Origin: Methylotenera_A sp036676175
Lineage (GTDB): Bacteria > Pseudomonadota > Gammaproteobacteria > Burkholderiales > Methylophilaceae
Direction of reading: 5' to 3'
Assembly: GCA_036676175.1 (NCBI GenBank)
Contig: JAKFDL010000040.1
Location: forward strand, 1 to 39,927
DNA length: 39,927 bases
Position 1 is the stretch's first letter. Each line of letters starts with the position of its first letter. The notes under the pieces are model-generated. The model was given only the letters and a program-made list of their open reading frames with translations. It ran no database searches and was not told the DNA's origin. This document shows, one piece after another, positions 14,891-23,132 of the stretch. The translations under genes and the position numbers were made by a program.

Positions 14891-15790
14891 ATGAAACTGC
14901 AGTTAAAGGTACTTATAGATTTATTGCTAAACTCTTTTAAAGCCTGGATTGATCATCGCAGCGCTAGCAAGGGTGCGGCATTAGCGTTTTATACGCTATT
15001 TTCATTAACACCAATTCTGATAATAGTGATTGCCTTTGCCGGTTATTTTTTTGGCCACGATGCTGCACAAGGTCAAATTATTCAGCAAATACAAGGTCTG
15101 GTTGGCCGCAATGGCGCAACTGCGATTCAAGCCCTATTATCCGCAGCACGTGATCCTGCTGGTGGTGTTGTGGCAACCATCGTGGCGACTGCGTTGCTAT
15201 TGATTGGTGCTACCAGCGTATTTGCTGAACTTAAAGGCAGCCTAGATGAAGTCTGGGGTGCGCCTTCATCAAGTTTATCGCCACTTAATGTGGTGTTGAA
15301 AACTCGTTTATTGGCATTTGGTTTAGTATTGACCTTGATGTTTTTATTACTAATTTCACTAGTGATTAGCGCATTATTAAATGTGCTTCAACATTATGTG
15401 GGTGGAGTATGGAGCAGCTCGGCATCGTTGTTTTCTGCTATTTCAGGGCTGGTGACATTCTGTGTGATTACCTGTTTATTTGCCGTGATTTATAAAATGT
15501 TACCAGATACGCCTTTGTCATGGACTGACGTACTAATCGGGTCGGTATTTACTGCAGGATTATTTAATTTAGGCAAATATCTAATTGGCTTATATTTGGG
15601 CAATAGTGCAATAGCATCAAGTTTTGGCGCTGCAGGCTCCGTAATTGCGTTGTTGCTATGGGTTTACTATTCAGCTCAAATATTCTTTTTAGGAGCGGAA
15701 TTTACAAAACAATATGCATTAAGTTTTGGCTCTTTGCAAAATCGCAGTAAGGGTGATATTACTCAATCCCCGCTAACCCTTACTCACTGA
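14891..15790 (+). CDS. YihY/BrkB-family inner membrane protein
   Basis: 299 residues with about six transmembrane helices. The family start is clear: W-I-D-H-R-S-A-S-K-G-A-A-L-A-F-Y-T-L-F-S-L-T-P (about 17-39; His and Arg near the first helix, A-L-A-F-Y conserved). Later come L-K-G-S-L-D-E-V-W-G and the L-L-L-W-V-Y-Y-S-A-Q-I-F-F-L-G-A-E-F-T end helix. The family was once misnamed ribonuclease BN; its transport or envelope role is unresolved. No nuclease motif is present. A DUF1488-like gene follows after 43 bp. The motif at 14786 suggests coregulation with the PRC-barrel genes. Confidence 0.92.
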   Translation: MKLQLKVLIDLLLNSFKAWIDHRSASKGAALAFYTLFSLTPILIIVIAFAGYFFGHDAAQGQIIQQIQGLVGRNGATAIQALLSAARDPAGGVVATIVATALLLIGATSVFAELKGSLDEVWGAPSSSLSPLNVVLKTRLLAFGLVLTLMFLLLISLVISALLNVLQHYVGGVWSSSASLFSAISGLVTFCVITCLFAVIYKMLPDTPLSWTDVLIGSVFTAGLFNLGKYLIGLYLGNSAIASSFGAAGSVIALLLWVYYSAQIFFLGAEFTKQYALSFGSLQNRSKGDITQSPLTLTH

Positions 15791-15833
15791 AGTTTAGCTT
15801 ATTCTGCTCAAGCCAATAACCAAGGAACAATAG

Positions 15834-16112
15834 ATGAGTTTAAAAATATTAGATGAGGTGATAGAAGATGGGGAAGTGCATTTCAGGGCAAGTCGCGAAA
15901 AGCTGGTTCATCGTTTTGTGTTAACTAAACCAGCAATCACAAAGTTATCGCAGAATAAGAATCTAAACTTTAATAACCAATCCGATGTGCTTAAAGTATT
16001 TAAAGAACATCAGCTTGAGGTGGCTAGGGCAGCAGAAAGTTTACTTGTTAAACAAGACCTTGCTTACGATCCTGTCTATACCATCACAGCAAGCATGGTA
16101 ACAATCAAATAG
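15834..16112 (+). CDS. Small soluble protein, DUF1488-like
   Basis: 92 residues without signal or membrane segment. It starts M-S-L-K-I-L-D-E-V-I-E-D-G-E-V-H-F-R-A-S-R-E-K-L and continues with a helical centre containing K-V-F-K-E-H-Q-L-E-V-A-R-A-A-E-S-L-L. The layout (a short beta region, one 'F-x-x-S-x-E-x-L' segment, then an Ala-rich helix and a final strand) is like DUF1488, which has no known function; this match is by eye. AAGGAACAATAG before the ATG is a good ribosome site. Probably cotranscribed with the YihY-type gene. Confidence 0.65.
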   Translation: MSLKILDEVIEDGEVHFRASREKLVHRFVLTKPAITKLSQNKNLNFNNQSDVLKVFKEHQLEVARAAESLLVKQDLAYDPVYTITASMVTIK

Positions 16113-16229
16113 TCGTTTTTTAGCTTTTTATCAGAATTTTCTCACATTAAATTAGGAACAAGACTTATGCATAATTTCAATCAGGAAAAGTTAAATACAG
16201 GTTCTTTAAATTAACTCTGAGGAGCTATC

Positions 16230-16445
16230 ATGAATAGAAATATTATTGAAGGAAACTGGAAACAATTAAAAGGTAAAGTTAAACAAAACTGGGGAAAACT
16301 CACTGACGACCAGTTAGATGTGATTGATGGTAAGCGCGATCAATTGGCCGGCAAAATCCAAGAAGCATACGGATGTAGTCAGGATGAAGCCGAAAAGCAA
16401 ATTTCTAACTGGGAAAAAATGCAAAAAGGCATGGACCGTCATTAA
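16230..16445 (+). CDS. CsbD-family stress protein
   Basis: 71 residues of the CsbD/YjbJ family. Both halves show the pattern: I-E-G-N-W-K-Q-L-K-G-K-V-K (6-18) with W-G-K-L-T-D-D-Q-L, then G-K-R-D-Q-L-A-G-K-I-Q-E-A-Y-G, ending Q-I-S-N-W. These are abundant, intrinsically flexible helical proteins induced by general stress in many bacteria (SigB-controlled in Bacillus); the mechanism is unknown. CTGAGGAGCTATCATG is a strong ribosome site. A terminator follows 25 bases after the stop, so the gene is separated from what comes after. Confidence 0.95.
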   Translation: MNRNIIEGNWKQLKGKVKQNWGKLTDDQLDVIDGKRDQLAGKIQEAYGCSQDEAEKQISNWEKMQKGMDRH

Positions 16446-16470
16446 TTGCACCCAAAGTAAGTTTAAAACA

Positions 16471-16503
16471 TAACCCATCAATTCGTAACTGATGGGTTAT
16501 TTG
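16471..16503 (+). terminator. Terminator after csbD-type gene
   Basis: TAACCCATCA (16471-16480) pairs perfectly with TGATGGGTTA (16490-16499) around 9 bases and is followed by TTTG. The T-run is short, so termination may be partial. Confidence 0.75.
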
Positions 16504-16657
16504 TTGGGTATTAATAAACAAGGATGCTTCGAAATATTTAGTAAGTATTTGCTGACAGTAAAATCAGAATTTAACGGGTTTTGTACTATTGGCAAAGGTT
16601 TAAGCTGAATGTTTCAGTAATATTAATTACCGATATTGCTTATTTAAATAGGAGAGC

Positions 16658-16966
16658 ATGATGAAAAAACTACACTTATTAGCCCTTGTGCCATTTTTTG
16701 CTTTAACTGCACCGGTCGCAATGGCAGAGCCCGTAGATAGTGGGCCGCCAGCTCAACAGCAGAAAAAAGCGTTGCCTGATACAACTTCTAAAGGTGACTA
16801 TCTGAAAAATGAAAACGGAACTGTAGCAGCTGATGGCAGCACTACAAATAGAGCCTATCCTTGTGATAATGACCAAATGAATTCCAGTCAATCAAAAACC
16901 AATAGCCCAGAAAAAGGCAAAAGCCATAACAAGGAGCCTGAAAAGGGGGGTGTAGAAGTTAAATAG
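16658..16966 (+). CDS. Small exported hydrophilic protein
   Basis: 102 residues with a Sec signal peptide at 1-23 (M-M-K-K-L-H-L-L-A-L-V-P-F-F-A then T-A-P-V-A-M-A-E). The mature part is short, polar and probably unfolded: rich in Lys, Asn, Ser, Pro and Gly, with a single cysteine (Y-P-C-D-N-D-Q) and a Lys/Glu-rich end. It has the same general look as the exported protein at 4630 (small, no fold-like core, Q/K/N-rich) but I see no alignable repeat. GGAGAGCATGATG gives the ribosome site; either of two adjacent ATGs could be used. A terminator lies 24 bases after the stop. Function unknown. Confidence 0.7.
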   Translation: MMKKLHLLALVPFFALTAPVAMAEPVDSGPPAQQQKKALPDTTSKGDYLKNENGTVAADGSTTNRAYPCDNDQMNSSQSKTNSPEKGKSHNKEPEKGGVEVK

Positions 16967-16990
16967 GCTTTAATTTAACGCTTATACCGA

Positions 16991-17009
16991 CCCGCCTTGT
17001 GCGGGTTTT
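16991..17009 (+). terminator. Terminator between exported protein gene and uup
   Basis: CCCGC (16991-16995) and GCGGG (17001-17005) form a compact GC stem with loop CTTGT and TTTT after it. It separates the plus-strand gene from the convergent uup gene, which ends at 17011. Confidence 0.8.
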
Positions 17010-17010
17010 C

Positions 17011-18906
17011 TTATGGTTTAGAGTCGAGTTCTTCCCAACGCGTCAATAGCTGTTCAATTAATCCTTCAATTTCAATTAACCTTGATTGAAGTGTTTTAAC
17101 AAGTTCTGCTTGCGTTTTATATAGCTCAGTATCGGTAAGTTGTGCATTGATACTGGCTTGCTCAGTTTCTAGCTGCTCAATTTTTAAGGGAATTTCAGCC
17201 AATTCTTGTTGCTGCTTAAAGCTTAGTTTGGTTGCTTTTGTATCAGTTGTATTATTTGTAGCAGCTTGTGGCGTAGGCTTTTGTTTTTGCGGCGCTTGCT
17301 TCGGTAATAAGTTAAAGCGCTGCCAATCATCGTAACCGCCACCAAATTCGGTAAGCACGCCGTTACCTTCAAACGCAATCACCTGCGTGACGGTGTTCTC
17401 TAAAAATGCACGATCATGGCTGACCAAAAATAAAGTCCCGGTAAAATCCTGTAACAGGCTTTCTAGCAATTCCAGTGTGTCAATATCCAAGTCGTTAGTT
17501 GGCTCGTCTAGCACCAGCACATTGGCAGGGCGCGCAAACAGGCGTGCCAGCAATAGGCGATTACGCTCGCCACCAGACAGTGATTTGACTGGCGAACGCG
17601 AACGTTGTGGTGGAAACAAAAAGTCTTCCAAGTAACTAATGACGTGTTTGCGTTCGTTGCCGATTTCTACAAAATCTGAGCCCGGACTAATGGTGTCAGC
17701 CAGTGTCGCTTCTTCGTTTAACTGCTCGCGCATCTGGTCAAAATAAGCTACATTGATTTTTGTACCGCGATTTATTGTTCCGCTATCTGCTTCAATATCA
17801 CCAAGAATAAGTTTCAACAGGGTGGTTTTGCCGATGCCGTTGGCACCCAGCAAGCCAATTTTATCGCCACGTAAAATACGCGTGCTAAAGTTGTTAATCA
17901 GGTTTTTGTCACCATAGCTTTTTGAAACGTTTTCCAGCTCGGCCACTAGCTTGCCACTGCGCTCGCCCGCATCCAGGTTGAGCTTCACGTTGCCTTGGCG
18001 TTCACGCCTGGCGGCGCGCTCTAGGCGCAATGCTTCCAGCCTGCGCACACGACCTTCGTTGCGTGTGCGACGCGCTTTAATGCCTTGGCGAATCCATACT
18101 TCTTCTTGTGCCAGCACTTTGTCAAACTTAGCAGCATGCGTTTCTTCTACCGCCACCAATTCTTCTTTTTTAATTTGGTATGCCGTAAAGTTGCCAACAA
18201 AGTCAGTTAACTTGCCACGGTCTAGCTCTGTGATGCGGGTGGCGAGCTTGTCTAAAAAGCGTCTGTCATGCGTAATAAATAGCACGCTGCCGTTAAAACT
18301 GAGTAGCAAATCTTCCAGCCACTCAATCGCTTCTAAATCTAAGTGGTTGGTTGGTTCGTCCAGCAACAATACTTCAGGTTCTGCCACCAGCGCGCGTCCT
18401 AATGCCACACGTTTGCGCCAGCCGCCAGAAAGGGTAGACACTAGCGCATCTGCATCCAGTTTCAAGCGCGTCAACACGGTTTCTACACGCGATTGCGCTG
18501 CCCAGCCATTTTGCATATCTAAATCGTGTTGCAAATGCTGCATCTTTTCCATCAGCGCTTCAATATCTGCATCCGGCATGCCCATATCGTGTGTCACTTG
18601 GTGGTAATCGATAATAATCTGCTGCAATGCGCCCAAGCCTTCGGCAACTGCTTCGAATACAGTGTGCGTGGTATCTAGTTCTGGCTCTTGTGGCACATAC
18701 ACTACGCGCGCATTGGGTGCGCGCCATACGGTGCCGTCATCTAACTTAAGGGTGCCAGCAATGGCTTTAAGCAAGCTCGATTTACCCGCACCGTTGCGCC
18801 CAATTAGGCCGACACGCTCACCGGCATCTAGTTGAAATGCCGCGTGATCGAGGAGGGCGTGGTGGCCAAAAGCAAGGCTGGCGTTATCGAGAGTGATGAA
18901 AGGCAT
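17011..18906 (-). CDS. uup: ABC-F ATPase Uup
   Basis: 631 residues with two ABC ATPase domains and no membrane part, the ABC-F arrangement that acts on ribosomes and, for Uup, is also linked to precise excision of transposons. Domain 1 has Walker A G-R-N-G-A-G-K-S-S (36-44), signature L-S-G-G-W-R-K-R and L-L-L-D-E-P-T-N-H-L-D. Domain 2 has G-A-N-G-I-G-K-T-T, L-S-G-G-E-R-N-R and V-L-D-E-P-T-N-D-L-D. The Arg-rich linker between them (R-N-E-G-R-V-R-R-L-E-A-L-R) and a C-terminal coiled coil after residue 550 distinguish Uup from EttA. It is locally richer in G+C than its neighbours, as expected for a conserved gene. Confidence 0.93.
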   Translation of the reverse strand: MPFITLDNASLAFGHHALLDHAAFQLDAGERVGLIGRNGAGKSSLLKAIAGTLKLDDGTVWRAPNARVVYVPQEPELDTTHTVFEAVAEGLGALQQIIIDYHQVTHDMGMPDADIEALMEKMQHLQHDLDMQNGWAAQSRVETVLTRLKLDADALVSTLSGGWRKRVALGRALVAEPEVLLLDEPTNHLDLEAIEWLEDLLLSFNGSVLFITHDRRFLDKLATRITELDRGKLTDFVGNFTAYQIKKEELVAVEETHAAKFDKVLAQEEVWIRQGIKARRTRNEGRVRRLEALRLERAARRERQGNVKLNLDAGERSGKLVAELENVSKSYGDKNLINNFSTRILRGDKIGLLGANGIGKTTLLKLILGDIEADSGTINRGTKINVAYFDQMREQLNEEATLADTISPGSDFVEIGNERKHVISYLEDFLFPPQRSRSPVKSLSGGERNRLLLARLFARPANVLVLDEPTNDLDIDTLELLESLLQDFTGTLFLVSHDRAFLENTVTQVIAFEGNGVLTEFGGGYDDWQRFNLLPKQAPQKQKPTPQAATNNTTDTKATKLSFKQQQELAEIPLKIEQLETEQASINAQLTDTELYKTQAELVKTLQSRLIEIEGLIEQLLTRWEELDSKP

Positions 18907-19061
18907 GAAATTATTGCTGCAAAAAATAATGAGCGCGTATTATATGCCAGTTAAGTGAATAACTTACTTTATTGATAATGAGGTTTTCTAAGTCATGTAA
19001 ACGCAATAAAATGTAGGCATGCTATCAAAAACAACCTACTTAAACATCTTAGGAGAATAAA

Positions 19062-20087
19062 ATGAATAAAGCTTACCAGCCATCAGCAATCAAAGCCCTA
19101 GTGGCTTCAGCCATGCTGTTCAGTACTATAAATGTTTATGCTGATGAGCTTAAAGTTGCGGAGGGCGACAAGCCAGTGGTTGAGCAAATTGTGAATACAC
19201 TCACAACGCTTTCAGGCGGCCCGCACCAAGGCTATCGCGCTAATCATGCCAAAGGCATTGTGGTGTTGGGTGAGTTTACGCCAGCAAAATCAGCTGCCGC
19301 CGTCACTAAAGCGGCACATTTGCAAGATTCTGTCAGCCCTGTCATTGTGCGTTTTTCAAACGCAACAGGCGTGCCTAATATCCCAGATGCCGATGGCCAT
19401 GCTTTCCCCAAAGGCATTGCGATTCGCTTTACCTTGCCAGATGGCAGTTTCACCGACATTGTGAGTATTTCAACCAATGGCTTTCCCGCAGCCAAGCCTG
19501 AAGACTTTTTAGGTTTGCTCAACGCGATTGCAGCCAGCGGCCCAGATGCTGCAAAACCAACGCCAGTAGAGCAATTTTTAGGCACACATCCAGCCGCACT
19601 TGCTTTTGTACAAATGCCCAAACAACCGCCAGTCAGTTTTGCCACACAACCGTTTTACGGGGTGAATGCATTTAAATTCACCAATGCAAAAGGCGAGAGC
19701 CAATACGGGCGTTACCGCATTACGCCAGTAAACGGTGAGGAGTTTTTGAGTAAAAAGCAGGCAGCTAGTGCCACGCCAAATTACCTGTTTGAAGAGTTGC
19801 CAGCACGTTTGGCCAAAGCGCCTGCAAGTTATAAATTGACCCTGCAATTGGCAGAACCGGGTGATGCGGTGAATGACCCGACGGTATTGTGGCCAGAAAG
19901 CAGAAAACAAGTAGAGCTAGGGACATTAACGCTTAAAAAGGCAGATGCGGATGGCGTAAAGTTCGAGAAGGCCACCATGTTTAATCCGTTAGCACTGGTT
20001 GATGGCATTGAGCCTTCAGATGATCCGATTCTGTTGGCACGCCCTGGTGCATACGCCGTCAGTTACGGTAGGCGTTTAGGGCAATAA
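19062..20087 (+). CDS. Exported catalase-family peroxidase (SrpA-like)
   Basis: 341 residues, a short heme catalase-related peroxidase. Residues 1-27 contain a signal peptide ending N-V-Y-A-D. The distal histidine is His62 (R-A-N-H-A-K-G-I-V-V-L-G-E-F), followed by V-I-V-R-F-S-N-A-T-G-V-P and F-P-K-G-I-A-I-R-F. The C-terminal A-R-P-G-A-Y-A-V-S-Y-G-R-R-L-G supplies the likely proximal tyrosine (Tyr331). It is about 150 residues shorter than a classical catalase and lacks the C-terminal domains, as normal for this group, which has peroxidase rather than strong catalase activity. Ribosome site TTAGGAGAATAAA. It ends 19 bp from the convergent porin gene. Confidence 0.92.
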   Translation: MNKAYQPSAIKALVASAMLFSTINVYADELKVAEGDKPVVEQIVNTLTTLSGGPHQGYRANHAKGIVVLGEFTPAKSAAAVTKAAHLQDSVSPVIVRFSNATGVPNIPDADGHAFPKGIAIRFTLPDGSFTDIVSISTNGFPAAKPEDFLGLLNAIAASGPDAAKPTPVEQFLGTHPAALAFVQMPKQPPVSFATQPFYGVNAFKFTNAKGESQYGRYRITPVNGEEFLSKKQAASATPNYLFEELPARLAKAPASYKLTLQLAEPGDAVNDPTVLWPESRKQVELGTLTLKKADADGVKFEKATMFNPLALVDGIEPSDDPILLARPGAYAVSYGRRLGQ

Positions 20088-20106
20088 ATTCCTGATTACA
20101 AGTTAA

Positions 20107-21624
20107 TCACCAAATAAAACTTACCCAGGTAGCGAGAAAATCAATATCACCTCCACCAGCATTATCTACCTGAGTGCTTGTAAACATATGAACGTAGGAC
20201 GCGGTGGCGACCATGTGCCGGTTAATTTTCCATTGTGCGGCGGCTTCTACAGCAGTCCCCACATATTTGGGTGTATCTGCAGCCGGCAGCAATACACCGC
20301 CAGTCGTGGCATAAAGCGCGTCCTGCTTGGTGTGTCGCCAGATGAAATCACTGCCAAATGTGATCGTCAGGTCTTCTCTGGGTTGCATCTGCAATGAGAG
20401 ATGAATGTCAGCTAGATTGGCTGGACGAAAGAAAGCAGCGTCATTGAAATAATTTGCTTTAAAAAATAATGGATTAAAAGTTTCTAACTCCCCATCATTT
20501 TTATCCCGGTCACCACTTGCGATGTCCGCCTTTAACCCTAATCTTGGATGCCAAGCAGCATCTTTAAAGGTGTAACCGGTATCGGTAGCAAATGTCCAGG
20601 CTCTAATATTTTTGTCGCCGACCTCACCTAATTGTGCAACGGCTTCCCAGTCGTAATCCCATTGCCCGCTTTTCCCAAACCATCGAAAACCTAAGGTATG
20701 TCGATCCTCTGTACCCTGAGCGCCAATATAAGCAGCTTCTTCATTACGATAATTTAAGTAATAAACATCTACGCTGCCCGGTGCTCCACCCAAAGGCCAG
20801 CTGGAATAAACGCCACTAAAAGTTTGTGCCGGATTTGCCCTATCAGCATCATATCTATCTTCTTTCACCGGGCGGGCCACAAACCCATATAGTTTCTTGT
20901 TGCCTTCGTTAGAATGGATAAACTGCAAGCCATCAAATTTCAGTTGTGTATTAGGGCCAGCTCGCGTTGCAATCAATCTTCCAGATCCGTAAGTCATCGA
21001 GAATCTACCTGCACGGATGGTTTGCCTATTTCCATTTGGGGTTGGATCCCCAAAAGTATAATCGACGAAGGCTTGCTGTAAGTCGAGGGGGTTCTGATTC
21101 ACGTCTAATTTTTGTTCTCCTCCGAACTGCAAACTTGATATCCCTTGAACAAAGAATCTGAGGCGTTCATTTGCATGGATATCTGCATGTAGCATGATTC
21201 TTTGTAGACCATAATGGTCACTCTCTGGATCTTTTATGCCGAAGCTTTGATTATGATATTGCTCGTATCGCTCCCTGATTTCTCCACCCAAGCTAAGGTA
21301 GCTTTCTGGGTTGTCTGGGTCTAATGGGATGTACTTCAATGCATCAGAAGGGTCAGTACGTTTTGCAGGATCAGCCAAATGTGAATATCGCTCTGTGTAG
21401 CGCAAGATTGTGTAAGGTGGCGGGTTTGAGTTTGGTGCGCCAAACGGTACATCTTCTGCAAGAATCGAATCCTGTGGCTGAACTAATTGTTTTTCCGATT
21501 CTTGATCACTAGGAAGTGTGTAATCAGTGGCCATGGCTGGAAAGGCTATCAAAATGGCGGCCATTGCCAGTGATGCCTTCAATATAATCGGCCATATACT
21601 AGGCGATTGGATAGCTTTGTTCAT
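20107..21624 (-). CDS. Alginate-export-type outer membrane porin (AlgE-like barrel)
   Basis: 505 residues. A signal peptide (about 1-32, ending A-M-A) leads to an outer-membrane beta barrel of the Alginate_exp family: S-L-G-G-E-I-R-E-R-Y-E, then Q-A-F-V-D-Y-T-F-G and R-A-G-R-F-S-M-T-Y-G-S-G-R-L-I-A-T-R, followed by many alternating strands and a terminal aromatic residue (V-S-F-I-W). Classical AlgE exports alginate, but this gene has no alginate synthesis genes around it, so a general porin or a small-molecule channel is more likely. It lies 149 bp behind the ABM-domain gene on the same strand and may be the last member of the pirin cluster or have its own promoter. Confidence 0.87.
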   Translation of the reverse strand: MNKAIQSPSIWPIILKASLAMAAILIAFPAMATDYTLPSDQESEKQLVQPQDSILAEDVPFGAPNSNPPPYTILRYTERYSHLADPAKRTDPSDALKYIPLDPDNPESYLSLGGEIRERYEQYHNQSFGIKDPESDHYGLQRIMLHADIHANERLRFFVQGISSLQFGGEQKLDVNQNPLDLQQAFVDYTFGDPTPNGNRQTIRAGRFSMTYGSGRLIATRAGPNTQLKFDGLQFIHSNEGNKKLYGFVARPVKEDRYDADRANPAQTFSGVYSSWPLGGAPGSVDVYYLNYRNEEAAYIGAQGTEDRHTLGFRWFGKSGQWDYDWEAVAQLGEVGDKNIRAWTFATDTGYTFKDAAWHPRLGLKADIASGDRDKNDGELETFNPLFFKANYFNDAAFFRPANLADIHLSLQMQPREDLTITFGSDFIWRHTKQDALYATTGGVLLPAADTPKYVGTAVEAAAQWKINRHMVATASYVHMFTSTQVDNAGGGDIDFLATWVSFIW

Positions 21625-21773
21625 AGTTTTATCAAATTCTAAGATGCTTGTTTAACCGCGATTAGTTGAGGTAAAAAACAATAACGACAGGAAATGGCAT
21701 AAGCCCCTACTTATCAGACGCTAATACTATTCATTGCCACTTTGTGCGCTATAGGAGTAATCAAACAAACCAA

Positions 21774-22355
21774 TTAGCTAAATAGCCACTTATGAACTAG
21801 CTTTGTATAACGCGGCATGACTACATACACCATCATCAATACCACAAGAAATGTAAGGCTCAATACTTTCACTGGATGATTTACGGTAATTGAAACCCTA
21901 GTTATCAGCCAATCGATTAGCGCAGACATAGCAAGCACTAATGGAAAAATAGCCGACCAAGTCACCAAAAATTGCTTCCACTTTGTTGGTAATTTGGCTT
22001 TAGCGCCTTCGGGCGTAAACCAAAAATCTAAGCCACTACGTACAAGGAATCTATCATCCTCAACTAGATAAGGTTTTACTCTTTCAATGAGTTTTTTTCT
22101 GTCGTCAGATTCCATCCAGGTAAGTAGATTTTTGCGTGTATCAAACCGAATAATCACGGTATAAGTGACCGTAGCACCAGGTACTGGGTGCACGATGCCA
22201 ACGCCCAAGTGGCCAGGATAACGCTTAGAAACTGGAATGATTTCCTTTAGCCACGCTTCATAATTGGTTTTAGAGTCTTCTTTCACATGATGTGAAATGA
22301 CAACGGTTGCTGTTTGTTCAGTGTCTATTTGTTCGGTATTTAAAGTCGAAGTCAT
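21774..22355 (-). CDS. ABM-domain protein with two C-terminal membrane helices
   Basis: 193 residues (COG3224 type). The N-terminal half (about 15-110) is an antibiotic-biosynthesis-monooxygenase-like alpha/beta barrel: V-V-I-S-H-H-V-K, Y-E-A-W-L-K-E-I, F-W-F-T-P. After K-W-K-Q-F-L-V-T-W there are two transmembrane helices, about 130-150 and 162-182, and a short basic end. ABM domains in other proteins act as cofactor-free oxygenases or heme-degrading enzymes; the membrane-linked form has no known reaction. It starts 59 bp after the YcaC-like gene, with a hairpin (22378-22404) in the gap, so expression relative to that gene may be adjusted. Confidence 0.85.
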   Translation of the reverse strand: MTSTLNTEQIDTEQTATVVISHHVKEDSKTNYEAWLKEIIPVSKRYPGHLGVGIVHPVPGATVTYTVIIRFDTRKNLLTWMESDDRKKLIERVKPYLVEDDRFLVRSGLDFWFTPEGAKAKLPTKWKQFLVTWSAIFPLVLAMSALIDWLITRVSITVNHPVKVLSLTFLVVLMMVYVVMPRYTKLVHKWLFS

Positions 22356-22377
22356 TCCTATCTCTCCGGATTTAATT

Positions 22378-22404
22378 CACCAAGACCTCTGAAAGGTCTT
22401 GGTG
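22378..22404 (-). promoter_or_regulatory. Perfect 11-bp hairpin between ycaC-type and ABM-domain genes
   Basis: CACCAAGACCT (22378-22388) and AGGTCTTGGTG (22394-22404) pair perfectly with a 5-base loop. In the direction of transcription (minus) it is followed by AATTAAAT, not a T-run, so it is unlikely to be a full terminator. It lies just upstream of the ABM gene ribosome site and may act in mRNA processing or stability. Confidence 0.7.
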
Positions 22405-22414
22405 ATATTCATTA

Positions 22415-23035
22415 TTATTTATTGGATGCGTTGTAGCTGGTAAATAGATTTTTGTAGTCTGGGATATGGTTAGCGCATAGATTACCTAAACCCTCAATAT
22501 CACGACGCCAGTCGCGGTGTAGCTCACAAGCGACGCCAAACCATGTCATCATTTGGGCGCCTGCGGCTGACATGCGATCCCATGCTGCAGCACGTGTCAT
22601 TTCGTTGAATGTGCCAGAGGCATCTGCCACTACAAAGACTTCAAAGCCTTCTTCAATTGCTGATAATGCAGGGAATGCGACGCACACCTCTGTCACTACG
22701 CCTGCAATAATCAATTGCTTTTTGCCAGTGGCTTTAATCGCTTTAACAAAGTCTTCGTTATCCCATGCGTTAATCTGGCCTGGTCGTGCGATATAAGGCG
22801 CATCTGGAAACATCGCCTTTAATTCCGGCATCAGTGGGCCATTTGGGCCAGATTCAAAGCTGGTAGTGAGTATGGTTGGCAGATTGAAAAACTTTGCTGC
22901 ATCTGCCAAAGCCATAATATTGTTTTTAAATTTATCTGGTTCTACATCACGTACCAGTGATAAAAGTCCTGCTTGGTGGTCTACCAGTAATACAACTGCG
23001 TTATCGCGATCTAGACGTACGTATGGTTTGTTCAT
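22415..23035 (-). CDS. ycaC: Isochorismatase-family hydrolase, YcaC-like
   Basis: 206 residues, very close by eye to E. coli YcaC throughout (M-x-K-P-Y-V-R-L-D, L-L-V-D-H-Q-A-G-L-L-S-L-V-R-D, P-G-Q-I-N-A-W-D-N-E-D-F-V-K-A, A-C-E-L-H-R-D-W-R). Asp19, Arg84 and Cys118 (V-T-E-V-C-V-A-F-P) stand at the positions I recall as the proposed catalytic residues. The fold belongs to cysteine hydrolases that act on N-carbamoyl or isochorismate-type substrates, but YcaC itself has no proven substrate. It is 97 bp behind the pirin gene on the same strand, in the cluster divergent from the LysR regulator. Confidence 0.92.
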   Translation of the reverse strand: MNKPYVRLDRDNAVVLLVDHQAGLLSLVRDVEPDKFKNNIMALADAAKFFNLPTILTTSFESGPNGPLMPELKAMFPDAPYIARPGQINAWDNEDFVKAIKATGKKQLIIAGVVTEVCVAFPALSAIEEGFEVFVVADASGTFNEMTRAAAWDRMSAAGAQMMTWFGVACELHRDWRRDIEGLGNLCANHIPDYKNLFTSYNASNK

Positions 23036-23132
23036 GATTATTTTCCTTAAAGAAGTTATTGTTTAGTAAAAAAAGTTAATGTTACAAAGTTAGTATTTCA
23101 AAAATGTGTTTCAAATGTTTTTTAAAAGTTAT

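Noticed and set aside
16167..16214. 15-codon ORF (M-H-N-F-N-Q-E-K...) before the csbD-type gene, with AGGA upstream
   Set aside because: Too short to support without translation data, and no sign of an attenuator structure.
17951..18607. Plus-strand frame of 218 codons opposite uup
   Set aside because: Ser/Arg-rich antisense shadow of a conserved G+C-richer gene; no ribosome site or domain.
19244..19645. Minus-strand frame opposite the catalase-family gene
   Set aside because: Antisense shadow; the plus-strand frame has a signal peptide and heme-site motifs.
20107..21624. Alginate export function for the porin
   Set aside because: The barrel family fits, but no alginate or other exopolysaccharide genes are nearby, so a specific alginate role is not claimed.
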